Positions 8,438 to 17,633 of a DNA stretch of 64,000 nucleotides are shown here, in pieces. The notes under the pieces were generated by a model that was given only the letters and a program-made list of their open reading frames with translations, was not told the DNA's origin and did no database searches. The DNA comes from Nocardia arthritidis NBRC 100137 (GTDB lineage: Bacteria > Actinomycetota > Actinomycetes > Mycobacteriales > Mycobacteriaceae): NCBI RefSeq assembly GCF_001612765.1, contig NZ_BDBB01000048.1:1-64000 (forward strand), given 5' to 3'. The position numbers and the translations under genes are program-made. Within the stretch, counting starts at the first letter, position 1; the number at the start of each line of letters is the position of its first letter.

Positions 8438-9139
8438 TCAGATGCCGAGTACCGCCATGCGCTCGGCGTGACTGTCCTGCATTCGCTCGATCAGCGCCGC
8501 GATGCCGTTGAGGTCGCCGGTGGCGGTGAGCACCAGGTCGGTGAGTTCGTCGCGCTGCGCCATGACGTATTGGGCCTGCGTGAGCGCCTCGCCGAGCAGC
8601 CTCCTGCCCCAGAGGGTGAGCCGGTCGCGTTCGGAGCGGCTCTCGGTGACCGCGCGGCGCACCTCCTCGACCACGAACTCCGAGTGCCGAGTCTCGGCGA
8701 GCACGTCGCGGACCACCGCGGCTACATCGGGAGTCAGCGCGCCCGCGATCTCGGTATAGAAGTCCGCGGCGATGCCGTCACCGACGTAGAACTTCACCAT
8801 CGACTCGAGCCACGTCGATGGGTCGGTGGAGGCGTGGTAGTCGTCCAGCGCGCGCACGAACGGCGCCATCGCGTCGAAGACATCGGCCCCCCGCGCGGCC
8901 AGCGCGGACTCCAGCGTCTTGAAATGCTCCATCTCGGCCGAGGCCATCTTCGCCACCGCCACCTTGCCCCGCAGGGTCGGCGACAGCTTGGCCTCCTCGG
9001 CCAGCCGGTAGAACGCGGAGATCTCGCCGTAGGCGAGCACCGCGAACAGGTCGGTCACGCCGGGATGACCGGCGGGGATGAAGAGGTTTGCTGGGTCGGT
9101 CGACGAAACACCTAACGCGGCAGGTGACTGTGCTCCCAT
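8438..9139 (-). CDS. Ferritin-like fold protein (MiaE-related)
   Basis: About 233 residues, mostly helical, with ferritin-like carboxylate/His pairs: YGEISAFYRLAEEA, MASAEMEHFKTLE and ETRHSEFVVEEV. These are the EXXH-type ligands of a di-iron four-helix bundle related to the tRNA hydroxylase MiaE. The M. tuberculosis homologue (Rv3210c) sits at the same place beside rhlE. The true substrate is unknown. It ends a minus-strand run with the hydrolase and SCO6745 genes, 27 bp after the former. ATG 9139 is chosen; a GTG at 9160 would add 7 residues. Confidence 0.8.
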   Translation of the reverse strand: MGAQSPAALGVSSTDPANLFIPAGHPGVTDLFAVLAYGEISAFYRLAEEAKLSPTLRGKVAVAKMASAEMEHFKTLESALAARGADVFDAMAPFVRALDDYHASTDPSTWLESMVKFYVGDGIAADFYTEIAGALTPDVAAVVRDVLAETRHSEFVVEEVRRAVTESRSERDRLTLWGRRLLGEALTQAQYVMAQRDELTDLVLTATGDLNGIAALIERMQDSHAERMAVLGI

Positions 9140-9166
9140 GTGCCCCAGCGTAATACTCACCGCGGT

Positions 9167-10222
9167 TCAGGCGGTCTCGGCCAGGAACTTCTCGAGATAA
9201 CTCCATGTCGTGTCACGCGCGGTCGGCGCGGCCAGGATGCCCAGGTGACTGCCGGGGGCGCTCTCGTAGCGGACCATCGCCGCTCCGGTGAGCACGCGCG
9301 CGCCCGCCTCGACGGCGGGAGCCGGGGTGATCACGTCGGAGGGCCCGCCTACGAGCAGGACCGGCGCGGTCACATTCGCCAGCTCTATCCGGCGTCCGCC
9401 GAGCACGACGACACCGCGACCGATGTCGTTGGCGAGGATGAACCTGCCCCACAGCTGGCCGTAGAAACGGCCGGGATACCCGGGCATCTCGGCCATGAAC
9501 CGGTCGATCGTCTCCATTTTGGCCAGTGCCTCGGTGCGCGCGATATTGCTCGCGACGAACCACGGCCGGGTCAGCTCGCGGTCCCAGGCGGTGACCTTGT
9601 AGCCGATTCGAGTCAGTGTCGCAGGAACGCCACCGGCCGCGCGGATGACGGTGGAGGTGGCTCGGCCGCCGGTGAGTCTCGCGACGGCGCGCAGTTGCGG
9701 CACGCCGGTCATCCGGTCGTAGTCCAGCGGTGAGCCGACGGCCGTGATGGACCGGATGGGCAGCTCGGGGTGCGCCGCGGCGGTCAGCAAGGCCAGCGTG
9801 CCGCCGAGCGACCAGCCCACCAGATCGACCGCACGTCCGTCGCGATCGGCACTGGTGCGCAGCACCGCCTCGGGCAGGATGTCATCGATCCAGTCCTCGA
9901 AGCCCATGCGCCGGTCGGCGAAGGTGATCTCGCCGTAGTCGACGACGTACGGGCTGCGGCCGATCTCCAGCAGGAAGCGCGCCAGGCTCTGGTCGGGCCG
10001 CAGGTCGAAACAGGTGGCGGGCGCGGCGAGCGGCGGGACCAGCAGGACGGCCGAATCCCCTTCCGGCGCCGTCGCGTTCGCTGGCTCGAAGCGCCGCAGT
10101 TGCCGATGCGGCTGGTCCCACAGGATCGTCGCGGGAGTCGGGTCCGGCGCCTCGATGCCGGAGCCGAAGGTCAGCGCCCAGGCGTTGCGTGCGGCGAGGG
10201 TGACAGTGTCGGCAAGGCTCAC
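9167..10222 (-). CDS. Alpha/beta-fold hydrolase (PHA synthase/depolymerase-like)
   Basis: About 351 residues. The nucleophile elbow GWSLGG lies near residue 150 within VDLVGWSLGGTLALLTAA. An aspartate follows in LLVGGPSDVITPA and the catalytic histidine in SAPGSHLGI, completing a Ser-Asp-His triad. The overall layout resembles the poly(3-hydroxyalkanoate) synthase-like hydrolases, but the nucleophile is serine rather than cysteine, so hydrolysis is more likely than polymer synthesis. Start GTG at 10222 is chosen; the reading frame continues upstream without a better start. Confidence 0.78.
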   Translation of the reverse strand: MSLADTVTLAARNAWALTFGSGIEAPDPTPATILWDQPHRQLRRFEPANATAPEGDSAVLLVPPLAAPATCFDLRPDQSLARFLLEIGRSPYVVDYGEITFADRRMGFEDWIDDILPEAVLRTSADRDGRAVDLVGWSLGGTLALLTAAAHPELPIRSITAVGSPLDYDRMTGVPQLRAVARLTGGRATSTVIRAAGGVPATLTRIGYKVTAWDRELTRPWFVASNIARTEALAKMETIDRFMAEMPGYPGRFYGQLWGRFILANDIGRGVVVLGGRRIELANVTAPVLLVGGPSDVITPAPAVEAGARVLTGAAMVRYESAPGSHLGILAAPTARDTTWSYLEKFLAETA

Positions 10223-10278
10223 ATCGAAGAGAGTCTCATATGACGGTACCGTCGGTAACAGGCAAGTCCCGGAGCGCG

Positions 10279-11136
10279 CTACCGCGGTCCCATGCCGACC
10301 GGGTTGAGTGGCGGGACCACGGCCTCTTGCACGCTGCGCACCAGCGGCTCTAGCGACGTGGTGAGCTCGGTGATCGCGTCGGCCGACAGCACCGCGAGCG
10401 CACCCGTCCACGCCGCGTCGTCGGTCTCGGCCTCCACTTCGGCGAGCAGCTCCGCGCCACTGCCGGTGAGGGTCGGAGTGACCGGTTCGCCTTCCACCAA
10501 GCCCCGGGCGCGTAACTCGTCGAAGACATCCGCCCACTCCGCCTCCGACACCCCGCGCGCGAGGCGCATCACCGATTCGGGCGCCTTACCCGCGGCCACC
10601 TGGGCGACCAGCGCTTGGCGTCCACTGAGACCATGGGTGACCAAGGCCGCGACATGGCCGTCGCCACGGTGCTCGCGCAGCGAGGTGGTCAGCTGCCACA
10701 GCGCTGCCACCGGGTCGGCGGGCAGCGGCAGGTCCGCGTTGGCGGCGAACAGCGCCCGGCCGGTCGGATCGGCCTCCCGCTGCGCGGGCGTGAGCAACTC
10801 CACCGCGCGAGCGCACACCGCGTCACCCGCGCCGATGCCGCGCAGCAGACCGGTGGCCAGGTCGAGCCGGGTGGCGAGGCAGCTTTGCGGCGTCGCCCGT
10901 TCCCACGCCTCCGGCAGCGCGCGCCGCACCATGTCGGGGTGGAATCCGGCGAAGACCGCTTGCACCGTCGCGGGTGTCACCGCGCCCAGCGGCGCGGCGC
11001 GGAAAGCGAAGTAGGTCTGCCAGTAACCGCGCAGGCCGATTCCGACGCCCGCCTCCTTGACGCCGGTTCCGAAATAGACCACATCGTGTAGCGGTTCGAG
11101 CGTCGCCCAGATTTGCCGCGCCGGATGAATTCCCAT
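10279..11136 (-). CDS. SCO6745-family conserved protein
   Basis: 285 residues, helical and soluble, with the actinobacterial SCO6745-type layout: an N-terminal stretch around LEPLHDVVYFGTGVKEAG and a C-terminal winged-helix-like part (EAEWADVFDELRARGLVEG) that recalls MarR-like domains. No catalytic motif is apparent and the function is unknown. It heads a probable minus-strand operon with the hydrolase (56 bp downstream) and the ferritin-like gene. ATG at 11136. Confidence 0.7.
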   Translation of the reverse strand: MGIHPARQIWATLEPLHDVVYFGTGVKEAGVGIGLRGYWQTYFAFRAAPLGAVTPATVQAVFAGFHPDMVRRALPEAWERATPQSCLATRLDLATGLLRGIGAGDAVCARAVELLTPAQREADPTGRALFAANADLPLPADPVAALWQLTTSLREHRGDGHVAALVTHGLSGRQALVAQVAAGKAPESVMRLARGVSEAEWADVFDELRARGLVEGEPVTPTLTGSGAELLAEVEAETDDAAWTGALAVLSADAITELTTSLEPLVRSVQEAVVPPLNPVGMGPR

Positions 11137-11542
11137 GTGGCGCAGCGTACGTGGGTGCGCGGTGCGACGAAAGCAAACGACTGGTCCGGCGGATTTTCCG
11201 GAGCGCGCCGCAGTGGCAATTCGAGCGACGCACAATATCACGCTACAATCGCGTCGGACAACGGAAAGTTTCGCTCGACAGAGTTGCCGGACGTCGCGCT
11301 CACGCACATCGCGGAGACGCCGCTGCGACCGCTGACCGGTTTCGGGTGCGAAGTTTTCGTTGGACAGGAAAATGTGCGCGCACCAATCCGCGTCACCAGT
11401 GCGCCGCGCCGATGTTTTGCGAGGTAGCCGCCGCTTGTCGCGGCAGGCGCCCGGCATCCGGAGCGTGGCCGGGTGAAGTATCGCCTGCGGAGTCGTGGTC
11501 GTCGTGGACCGCCCGGTCCGCCCCACCTCGTGCGCGCGGGAC
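11137..11542. other. 406-bp divergent region upstream of rhlE with a possible long leader
   Basis: No gene was recognised. A good -10 hexamer TACAAT is at 11244-11249 on the plus strand, in a locally AT-richer stretch, but no -35 match is convincing. If used, the rhlE transcript would have a leader of about 300 nt, a plausible arrangement for a cold- or RNA-regulated helicase. This is inference. Confidence 0.35.
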
Positions 11543-13306
11543 GTGATTACGAGGAAGGCACGAACCCTGAGCAAGATCACAGTCGATCAGGAACCAGGTC
11601 TGGCGGAGACCCTGTTGACGGCCGAGCTGGACGCAACGCACACCGCCCCGACTTTCACCGAATTGGGGGTGCGCGAGGAAATCGTCCGCGCACTCGGCGA
11701 GATCGGAATCGAACGTACTTTCGCCATTCAAGAACTGACCCTTCCACTGGCGCTCGCCGGGGAAGATCTCATCGGTCAGGCCCGCACCGGTATGGGTAAA
11801 ACCTTCGGATTCGGCGTGCCGCTGCTGCACCGAATCGCGACCGCGGAATCGGGCACGACGCCGCTGGACGGCACACCGCGCGCACTGGTCATCGTGCCGA
11901 CGCGCGAGCTGTGCATCCAGGTCACCAAGGATCTGGAGAACGCGAGCAAGTACCTGACCAATCACCAGGGACCGCTGCGCGTCGCGTCCATCTACGGCGG
12001 CCGCCCCTACGAGGCGCAGATCGCGGCGCTGCGCGCGGGTGTCGACGTGGTGGTCGGCACGCCCGGCCGACTGCTGGACCTGGCCGACCAGCAGCACCTG
12101 ATTCTCGGCAAGATCGGCGTGCTGGTGCTGGACGAGGCCGACGAGATGCTCGACCTGGGCTTCCTCCCGGATATCGAGCGCATCCTCGGCATGGTCCCGG
12201 ACAAGCGCCAGACCATGCTGTTCTCCGCGACCATGCCCGGGCCGATCATCACCCTTGCGCGTACCTTCCTCACCCGCCCCACGCACATCCGGGCCGAGGA
12301 GCCGCACGACTCGGCGGTGCACGACCGCACCGCGCAGTTCGTCTATCGCGCGCACGCCTTGGACAAGAGCGAGTTGATCGCGCGCATCCTGCAGGCCGAC
12401 AGCCGGGGCGCCACGATGATCTTCACGCGCACCAAGCGTACGGCGCAGAAGGTGGCCGACGACCTCGCCGAGCGCGGGTTCGCGGTGGGCGCGGTGCACG
12501 GCGACCTGGGGCAGATCGCCCGCGAGAAGGCGCTGACCAAGTTCCGCAAGGGCGCCATCGACGTGCTGGTCGCCACCGACGTGGCGGCGCGCGGCATCGA
12601 CATCGATGACGTCACGCACGTCGTCAACTATCAGTGCCCGGAAGACGAGAAGACCTACGTGCACCGGATCGGGCGCACCGGCCGGGCGGGACGCACCGGC
12701 GTCGCGATCACGCTGATCGACTGGGACGAACTCAACCGCTGGTCGGCGATCGACAAAGCGCTCGGCCTCGGCATCCCCGAGCCGGTCGAGACGTACTCGC
12801 GCTCGCCGCACCTGTACTCCGATCTCGGTATTCCCGAGGGCGTGACGGGCGTGGTGCGCAAGGCGCAAGTGGAACGCGACGCGGACGCGGTCGTGGTCGA
12901 ACGCCCGGCCCGCACCCCGCGCAAGCGCAACCGCAGGCGCACCCGCGCCGGCCAGCCGATCGACGGTACGCCGAACGCCGCCGACGCGGCCGAGACGGAC
13001 TCGCCCGCGGACGCCGAGAGTACGTCTTCGGAGCAGGCGGGAGCCGAGTCCGACGCCGACAAGCCCGCCCGCCGCAGGCGCAGGCGGCGCAAGCCGAGCG
13101 GCGACGGGACCGACAACACCGCGGGCGACGAGTCGAGCACCGAGGCCTCCGACGACCACGGCAGCTCGGACGACGACGCGGACGAGACCGGCACCGCCGA
13201 CCGGCCCGCTCGCCGTCGGCGCAGGCGCCGTCGTGCCGGCGAGGGCGAGGCGGCGGCGGAGGACGCCGGGAGCGCGGCGGAGCCCGCGGCAGCGGCATCG
13301 GCCTGA
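11543..13306 (+). CDS. rhlE: DEAD-box ATP-dependent RNA helicase with basic C-terminal arms
   Basis: About 579-587 residues with all helicase motifs: FAIQELTLPLAL (Q-motif), ARTGMGKT (Walker A), LVIVPTRELCIQ, TPGRLLDL, VLDEADEML (DEAD), LFSATMP (SAT), VATDVAARGIDID and HRIGRTGRAG. The last ~170 residues are low complexity, alternating acidic stretches with three arginine clusters (such as ARRRRRR), typical of RNA-binding tails on actinobacterial RhlE. It unwinds RNA, probably for ribosome assembly and mRNA turnover. Start: GTG at 11543 is given, but the only good ribosome site (GAGGAAGG) is placed for CTG at 11567, which may be the true start. Confidence 0.92.
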   Translation: MITRKARTLSKITVDQEPGLAETLLTAELDATHTAPTFTELGVREEIVRALGEIGIERTFAIQELTLPLALAGEDLIGQARTGMGKTFGFGVPLLHRIATAESGTTPLDGTPRALVIVPTRELCIQVTKDLENASKYLTNHQGPLRVASIYGGRPYEAQIAALRAGVDVVVGTPGRLLDLADQQHLILGKIGVLVLDEADEMLDLGFLPDIERILGMVPDKRQTMLFSATMPGPIITLARTFLTRPTHIRAEEPHDSAVHDRTAQFVYRAHALDKSELIARILQADSRGATMIFTRTKRTAQKVADDLAERGFAVGAVHGDLGQIAREKALTKFRKGAIDVLVATDVAARGIDIDDVTHVVNYQCPEDEKTYVHRIGRTGRAGRTGVAITLIDWDELNRWSAIDKALGLGIPEPVETYSRSPHLYSDLGIPEGVTGVVRKAQVERDADAVVVERPARTPRKRNRRRTRAGQPIDGTPNAADAAETDSPADAESTSSEQAGAESDADKPARRRRRRRKPSGDGTDNTAGDESSTEASDDHGSSDDDADETGTADRPARRRRRRRRAGEGEAAAEDAGSAAEPAAAASA

Positions 13307-13333
13307 CCGCTCGGATCGGCTAGTCTCGCTTTC

Positions 13334-14563
13334 GTGCTCGCACCCGAGCGGCGGACGCGCGCCGATATCATCTCCGCAGTCGCGATCGCGGTTCTCGTGG
13401 TGATCGCCGGGGTCTTGGTGTGGGTGCGCGGCGACGCGCACGGCACCGAGTCGGTGATCGCGTCCTCCACGGTGCCGACCCCGGCGGCGGCCGATCAACT
13501 GCCTGCCGCGTTGCGCGAACTGTGGCACGCGCCGGACGGCGCGAGCGCGCGTGCGCTCGTGTCCGGCGGCGTCGCGGTGACCGGCGACGGCGATACGGTC
13601 ACCGGCCGGGACCCGCGCACCGGTGACCAGCTGTGGAAGTACCGGCGCGACTTGCCGCTGTGCGGGGTCGAGGGCCAGTACGGCATGGTGATCGCGGTCT
13701 ACCGCGACGAGCGCGGGTGCAGCCAGGCCACGATGCTGGCCGGCGACAGCGGCGCCCGCCGCACGGCGCGCAGCAGCTACATGGATCGCGACGTGCGGCT
13801 GTCGGTCGACGGCACCTACCTGCTCGCGCAGGGACCGCAGCGGCTGGAGATGTGGCGCTCGGACCTGGTGCGCACCGTGGAGTACGGCTTCGTCGACGCC
13901 CCGGTGAACGTCAAGACCCAGCCGCGCAGAGGCTGCACGCTGCTGTCCTCCGGCTCCAGCCCGTCCCGGCTCGCCGTGCTGGAACGCTGCCCCGCCGACC
14001 CGGCCGAACGGCTCACCGTGCTGAACCCGGCCCCCAAGGACAACACGGTGCCGGAGGAGTACGGCTCGCACGTCTTGACCGGTCCCGGAGCGGATTCCGG
14101 GGAGGCCCGGGTGGTCGCGGTGTCCGACAGCCGGATCGTGCTCTACTTCCCCGGCGCCACCACCGGTGCGGAATCGCTGCCGCCGCGCTTGGCCGTCTAC
14201 GATGGGAACGGCAACCCTGTTGTGGTGCATCAACTTTCGGCGCCCCTGAGCCAGACGGCCACGACCACCCGCATCGGGTCGGCGTATCTGGTCTTCACCG
14301 GTAACAGCGTGATCGCCTTGAACGGCAGCACTTTCGACCCGCTGTGGACCGCGGGCGCGGCATTGGGCGCACCGGCGCTGATGGCGGGAAAGCTGCTGCT
14401 GCCCACCGCCGGCGCGCTCACCGTCCTCGACCCTGCCACGGGAGCCGAAGCGGGGCGCATCCCGGTGGAGCGGCCCGGCTACGGCGGCGGCCCCATCTCC
14501 CTCACCGTGATAGGGACGACCGTACTCGAGCTGCGCGAGGGCGAACTGCACGCCTTCGCGTGA
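13334..14563 (+). CDS. PQQ-binding-like beta-propeller protein with N-terminal membrane anchor
   Basis: 409 residues. One membrane segment (residues ~12-31, VAIAVLVVIAGVLVWV) is followed by a long extracytoplasmic domain with propeller-blade phrases such as GDTVTGRDPRTGDQLWKY, LDPATGAEAG and GNSVIALNGSTFDPLWTAG. The type is shared with M. tuberculosis Rv3212, which also follows rhlE. It probably acts as an envelope scaffold or sensor; no enzyme motif is present. It begins 27 bp after rhlE at GTG 13334, so co-transcription is likely. Confidence 0.8.
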   Translation: MLAPERRTRADIISAVAIAVLVVIAGVLVWVRGDAHGTESVIASSTVPTPAAADQLPAALRELWHAPDGASARALVSGGVAVTGDGDTVTGRDPRTGDQLWKYRRDLPLCGVEGQYGMVIAVYRDERGCSQATMLAGDSGARRTARSSYMDRDVRLSVDGTYLLAQGPQRLEMWRSDLVRTVEYGFVDAPVNVKTQPRRGCTLLSSGSSPSRLAVLERCPADPAERLTVLNPAPKDNTVPEEYGSHVLTGPGADSGEARVVAVSDSRIVLYFPGATTGAESLPPRLAVYDGNGNPVVVHQLSAPLSQTATTTRIGSAYLVFTGNSVIALNGSTFDPLWTAGAALGAPALMAGKLLLPTAGALTVLDPATGAEAGRIPVERPGYGGGPISLTVIGTTVLELREGELHAFA

Positions 14564-14586
14564 GGCCCGGCGAATTTGTCGGTGCC

Positions 14587-15117
14587 ATGGAGCACACTGA
14601 GGGCATGAGCGAAACCCCGCCCGCCGCAAGCGAAAACAGCGCTGCTATCACCTCTTACGACGATCCGGACGCGCCGTGGAATCAGCAGTACTCCGACGAA
14701 GACATCGCGCATTGGAACGACGGCGTCATCCAGGAGTTCCGCGACAACGCGGGCAAGGTCGGCGGCGCGTACGAAGGCGGTGAACTGATCCTGCTCACCA
14801 CCACCGGCGCCAAGAGCGGCAAGACGCACATGGTCCCGCTCGGCCTGTTGCGCCGTGGCGAAACCCTTTACGTGAGTTCGTTCATCGAGGACCGGTACCC
14901 CGCCTGGTACCACAACGTGAAAGCCGATTCCGCCGTAATCGTCGAGTGGGGGCCCACCACCTATCGAGGCACGGCGCGGGCGCTGGAGGGAGCCGAGTAC
15001 GACGAGTTCGCGGCATGGGCGATGGCGAACAATCCATTGCTGGCGGACTACCAGGCCAAGATCTCGCGGCCGCTTCCCCTGGTGGTGCTCGAACTGGGGG
15101 ACTCGATCGAGTCTTAG
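14587..15117 (+). CDS. Deazaflavin (F420)-dependent nitroreductase family protein
   Basis: About 170-176 residues. It carries the DDN/FDOR-A pattern: LILLTTTGAKSGKTHMVPLG, the phosphate-binding core for F420, and later YPAWYHNVKADSAVIVEWG and ADYQAKISRPLPLVVLEL. These small split-barrel enzymes use reduced F420 to reduce quinones, nitro compounds or unsaturated lipids. The host should make F420, since fbiA and fbiB lie near 58-60 kb. Two ATGs are possible (14587 and 14605); no ribosome site decides between them. Confidence 0.85.
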   Translation: MEHTEGMSETPPAASENSAAITSYDDPDAPWNQQYSDEDIAHWNDGVIQEFRDNAGKVGGAYEGGELILLTTTGAKSGKTHMVPLGLLRRGETLYVSSFIEDRYPAWYHNVKADSAVIVEWGPTTYRGTARALEGAEYDEFAAWAMANNPLLADYQAKISRPLPLVVLELGDSIES

Positions 15118-15122
15118 CCTCC

Positions 15123-15173
15123 GGCGGTGGGCGCGGGTTCGGATCCGGAGGGCGTCCGATCCCGCGCACCGCC
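15123..15173. terminator. Hairpin between F420 reductase and phosphatase genes
   Basis: Arms 15123-15137 and 15161-15173 pair (GGCGGT..GCGCGGG with CCCGCGC.ACCGCC) with a two-base bulge. It lies just after the reductase stop. No T-tract follows. Confidence 0.5.
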
Positions 15174-15201
15174 ATGATCATCGGTGGACCATCATGGAGA
15201 C

Positions 15202-15807
15202 ATGTCCGCACTCGACGATGCCCGCGTTGTGCTGCTCCGGCACGGCGAGACCAGCTGGTCCACACAGCGGCGGCACACCGGCCGCACCGATCTCCCGCTC
15301 ACCGAGCGCGGCGAAGAGCAGGCCAGGGCGGCGGGTAGCTTGCTCGCAACGCTGAAACTGCGGAACCCGTTGATACGCACCAGCCCCCGGCTCCGCGCCA
15401 GACGCACCGCCGAGCTGGCCGGGCTCACCGGCGCCGTGGTGGACGACGAACTCGCCGAATGGGACTACGGCGCCTACGAGGGCTTGACCAACCCGCAGAT
15501 CCGCGAGTCCGTGCCCGGGTGGACCATCTGGACCGGTCCAGTCCCGGACGGCGAGACCGCCGAGCAGGTATGCGAGCGCGCCGACCGGGTGCTGGCCGCC
15601 GTGCCGCCCGTCCTTCCGGAGCGGGATATCGTGCTGGTGGGGCACGGCCACTTCTCGCGCGCACTGATCGCCCGCTGGGCGGAATTCGACGTCCGGGAGG
15701 GCCGCCGGTTCGCAATGGCGACCGGCGCGCTGACCGTGCTCGGCTACGAACACGACGCGCGCGCTATCCGCGCGCACAACCTGGTACCCAACGGAGCGTC
15801 ACTGTGA
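15202..15807 (+). CDS. Histidine phosphatase / phosphoglycerate-mutase-like enzyme (Gpm2 type)
   Basis: 201 residues of the histidine phosphatase superfamily. The phospho-accepting histidine is in VVLLRHGETSWS, the second arginine in RTSPRLRARRTAEL, the acid in AEWDYGAYEG and the second histidine in VLVGHGHFSRAL. In M. tuberculosis the homologue (Rv3214, gpm2) is an acid phosphatase rather than a true glycolytic mutase, and the same is likely here. ATG at 15202 is chosen. Its stop overlaps the GTG of the acetyltransferase by 4 bp, indicating translational coupling. Confidence 0.9.
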   Translation: MSALDDARVVLLRHGETSWSTQRRHTGRTDLPLTERGEEQARAAGSLLATLKLRNPLIRTSPRLRARRTAELAGLTGAVVDDELAEWDYGAYEGLTNPQIRESVPGWTIWTGPVPDGETAEQVCERADRVLAAVPPVLPERDIVLVGHGHFSRALIARWAEFDVREGRRFAMATGALTVLGYEHDARAIRAHNLVPNGASL

Positions 15808-16331
15808 CCCGAACCGGCCCCGCCGACCCCACCGCCGTCGACCTCGGCTCCGCCGTCCTGCGCCGCGCGGTTCCTTCCGACGTGCCCGCCCTGGTCGAGC
15901 TCGTCTACGACCTGGCCGAATACGAGAAGGCGCGGCACGAATGCACGGTCACTACCGAGCAGTTGCGCGCCGCGCTGTTCGGGCCGGAGCCGAAGGTGTT
16001 CGCGCACGTGGTCGCGGACGAGTCGGGCCTGCTGGGCTGCGCCATCTGGTTCCTGAACTTCTCCACCTGGGACGGCGTGCACGGCATCTACCTGGAAGAC
16101 CTCTACGTCAAACCGGAGACGAGGGGCAGGGGCTATGGCAAGGCGCTGCTCACGGCCCTGGCGAAGGAGGCCGTCGACCACGGCTACAGCCGCGTGGCCT
16201 GGTCGGTGCTGACCTGGAACAAGCCCTCGATCGACTTCTACGAATCGATCGGCGCGGTGGCTCAGGTCGAATGGGCGGGCTATCGGCTGGCGGGCGACGC
16301 GCTCGGCAAGCTGGCCGCCGAAGCGCGGTAG
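15804..16331 (+). CDS. GNAT-family N-acetyltransferase
   Basis: 175 residues. The GNAT acetyl-CoA loop is clear in YLEDLYVKPETRGRGYGKALL, followed by VAWSVLTWNKPSIDFYESIGA, which resembles the spermidine/diamine acetyltransferase subgroup. The substrate is not certain. It starts at GTG 15804 with a GTGA overlap on the phosphatase stop and is followed 3 bp later by endonuclease V, forming a tight three-gene operon. Confidence 0.88.
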   Translation: MTRTGPADPTAVDLGSAVLRRAVPSDVPALVELVYDLAEYEKARHECTVTTEQLRAALFGPEPKVFAHVVADESGLLGCAIWFLNFSTWDGVHGIYLEDLYVKPETRGRGYGKALLTALAKEAVDHGYSRVAWSVLTWNKPSIDFYESIGAVAQVEWAGYRLAGDALGKLAAEAR

Positions 16332-16334
16332 CGC

Positions 16335-17042
16335 ATGTCCTGGCTCCCGCCGCTCGACCTCGGGGCCTGGCCCACCACTGCCGAATCGGCCATGGCGATG
16401 CAGGACGAATTGCGGCCGCTGGTTTCTCCGGTGACCCCGCCGGGCGCACGGTTCCACACGGTGGCCGGACTCGACTCGGCCTACGACGACACCGGTGCGG
16501 TGGCCGCGGCCGCCGTGGTCTTGGCGGCGGACACCTTGCAACCGGTCACCTCCGCCGTCGCGCACGGCGTCACGGACTTCCCCTACCTGCCGGGCCTGCT
16601 CGCTTTCCGGGAGATCCCGGCCACCCTCGCCGCGCTCGCAAAACTGGACAGCGCACCGGATCTGCTGATCTGCGACGGGCAGGGACTCGCGCATCCGCGC
16701 CGCTTCGGCCTCGCCTGCCACCTCGGCCTGCTCACCGGCGTCCCGACGATCGGCGTGGCGAAGACCGTGTGGGGCGAATACGCCGAACCGGGTCCGGAAC
16801 GCGGCGCGGCCACCGACATCACCATCGACGCGGTGGTGGTCGGGCGCGCGTTACGCACCAGAAGCGGCGTCAAGCCGGTATTCGTCTCCGTGGGCCATCG
16901 CATCGACCTCGACACCGCCTGCGACCAGGTGCTCGCGCTGACCCCGCGATACCGGCTCCCGGAAACCACCCGGCACGCCGACCACCTCTGCCGGGCAGCG
17001 CTGCGCTCGGCCGCCGGGGACTATTCCGGCTCGACCCCGTAG
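16335..17042 (+). CDS. nfi: Endonuclease V
   Basis: 235 residues with the family core: the first metal aspartate in VAGLDSAYDD, the glutamate in LPGLLAFREIPA and the second aspartate in LLICDGQGLAHPRRFGLACH, followed by PTIGVAK. Endonuclease V nicks DNA one base 3' of deoxyinosine or hydrolyses inosine RNA, removing deaminated adenine. It starts 3 bp after the acetyltransferase gene, and its end overlaps the convergent membrane-protein gene by 22 bp. Confidence 0.92.
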   Translation: MSWLPPLDLGAWPTTAESAMAMQDELRPLVSPVTPPGARFHTVAGLDSAYDDTGAVAAAAVVLAADTLQPVTSAVAHGVTDFPYLPGLLAFREIPATLAALAKLDSAPDLLICDGQGLAHPRRFGLACHLGLLTGVPTIGVAKTVWGEYAEPGPERGAATDITIDAVVVGRALRTRSGVKPVFVSVGHRIDLDTACDQVLALTPRYRLPETTRHADHLCRAALRSAAGDYSGSTP

Positions 17043-17434
17043 TCCTCGGCCATCCAGCGGGTGGACGCGGGCGCGAACAGCAGCACCAGCGCGGCGACCG
17101 CGACGACGCCGAGCGCAGCGCCGTAGACCGGCTGATGCGAGTCGGTGAGCAGCGACCACGTGACCGGAAGCAGCAGCAGCTGGGCGATGACCGCGATCGC
17201 GCGCCCCCAGCGTTTCCCCAGCAGCAGCCCGGCGCCCGCGGCCAGCACCGCGCCGCCGAGGATGCCGAACCAGGCCGCGGTGCCGTAGCCGCTGGTCGTG
17301 GATTGATCGTGACCGAGCAGTCCGCGCACCACCAGCACGATCGCGACGCCCACGGCGACCACGCCTTCCAGCGTCACCAGGGCACCTGCCGCACGGACCG
17401 TCGTCGGCACCGCCCCCGCTTTTTCGTCGCTCAC
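17021..17434 (-). CDS. Small integral membrane protein, four predicted helices
   Basis: 137 residues with hydrophobic segments around GALVTLEGVVAVGVAIVLVV, WFGILGGAVLAAGAGLLLG, IAVIAQLLLLPVTWSLL and ALGVVAVAALVLLFAPA. There is no catalytic motif and the function is unknown; mycobacteria carry a similar protein in this area. GTG 17434 (VSDEKAGAV) is chosen. The frame extends upstream through R/E-rich sequence that looks non-coding. It overlaps the end of the endonuclease V gene convergently by 22 bp. Confidence 0.7.
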   Translation of the reverse strand: MSDEKAGAVPTTVRAAGALVTLEGVVAVGVAIVLVVRGLLGHDQSTTSGYGTAAWFGILGGAVLAAGAGLLLGKRWGRAIAVIAQLLLLPVTWSLLTDSHQPVYGAALGVVAVAALVLLFAPASTRWMAEDYGVEPE

Positions 17435-17633
17435 GCTCGCGCCTCGCCCGCACTCGGCTCCGTCGTGCGCGACAGCGCACGGTGTCCTCGCTTCCCTCGC
17501 TGACGCTCGTTCACGCGGCAAGCCTACGACCCGCTCGGTCCCGCCCTCGTCCTGGTGTAGGGCCGCCCAACGGCACACGGGGCGCCGCTCGCCGCTTTTC
17601 CGGCGTGGGCCGGCGGCCAACTAGGCTGCCATC

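Noticed and set aside
11393..14629. 1078-residue open frame opposite rhlE and the propeller gene
   Set aside because: Shadow of two real genes; low-complexity translation without any family motif.
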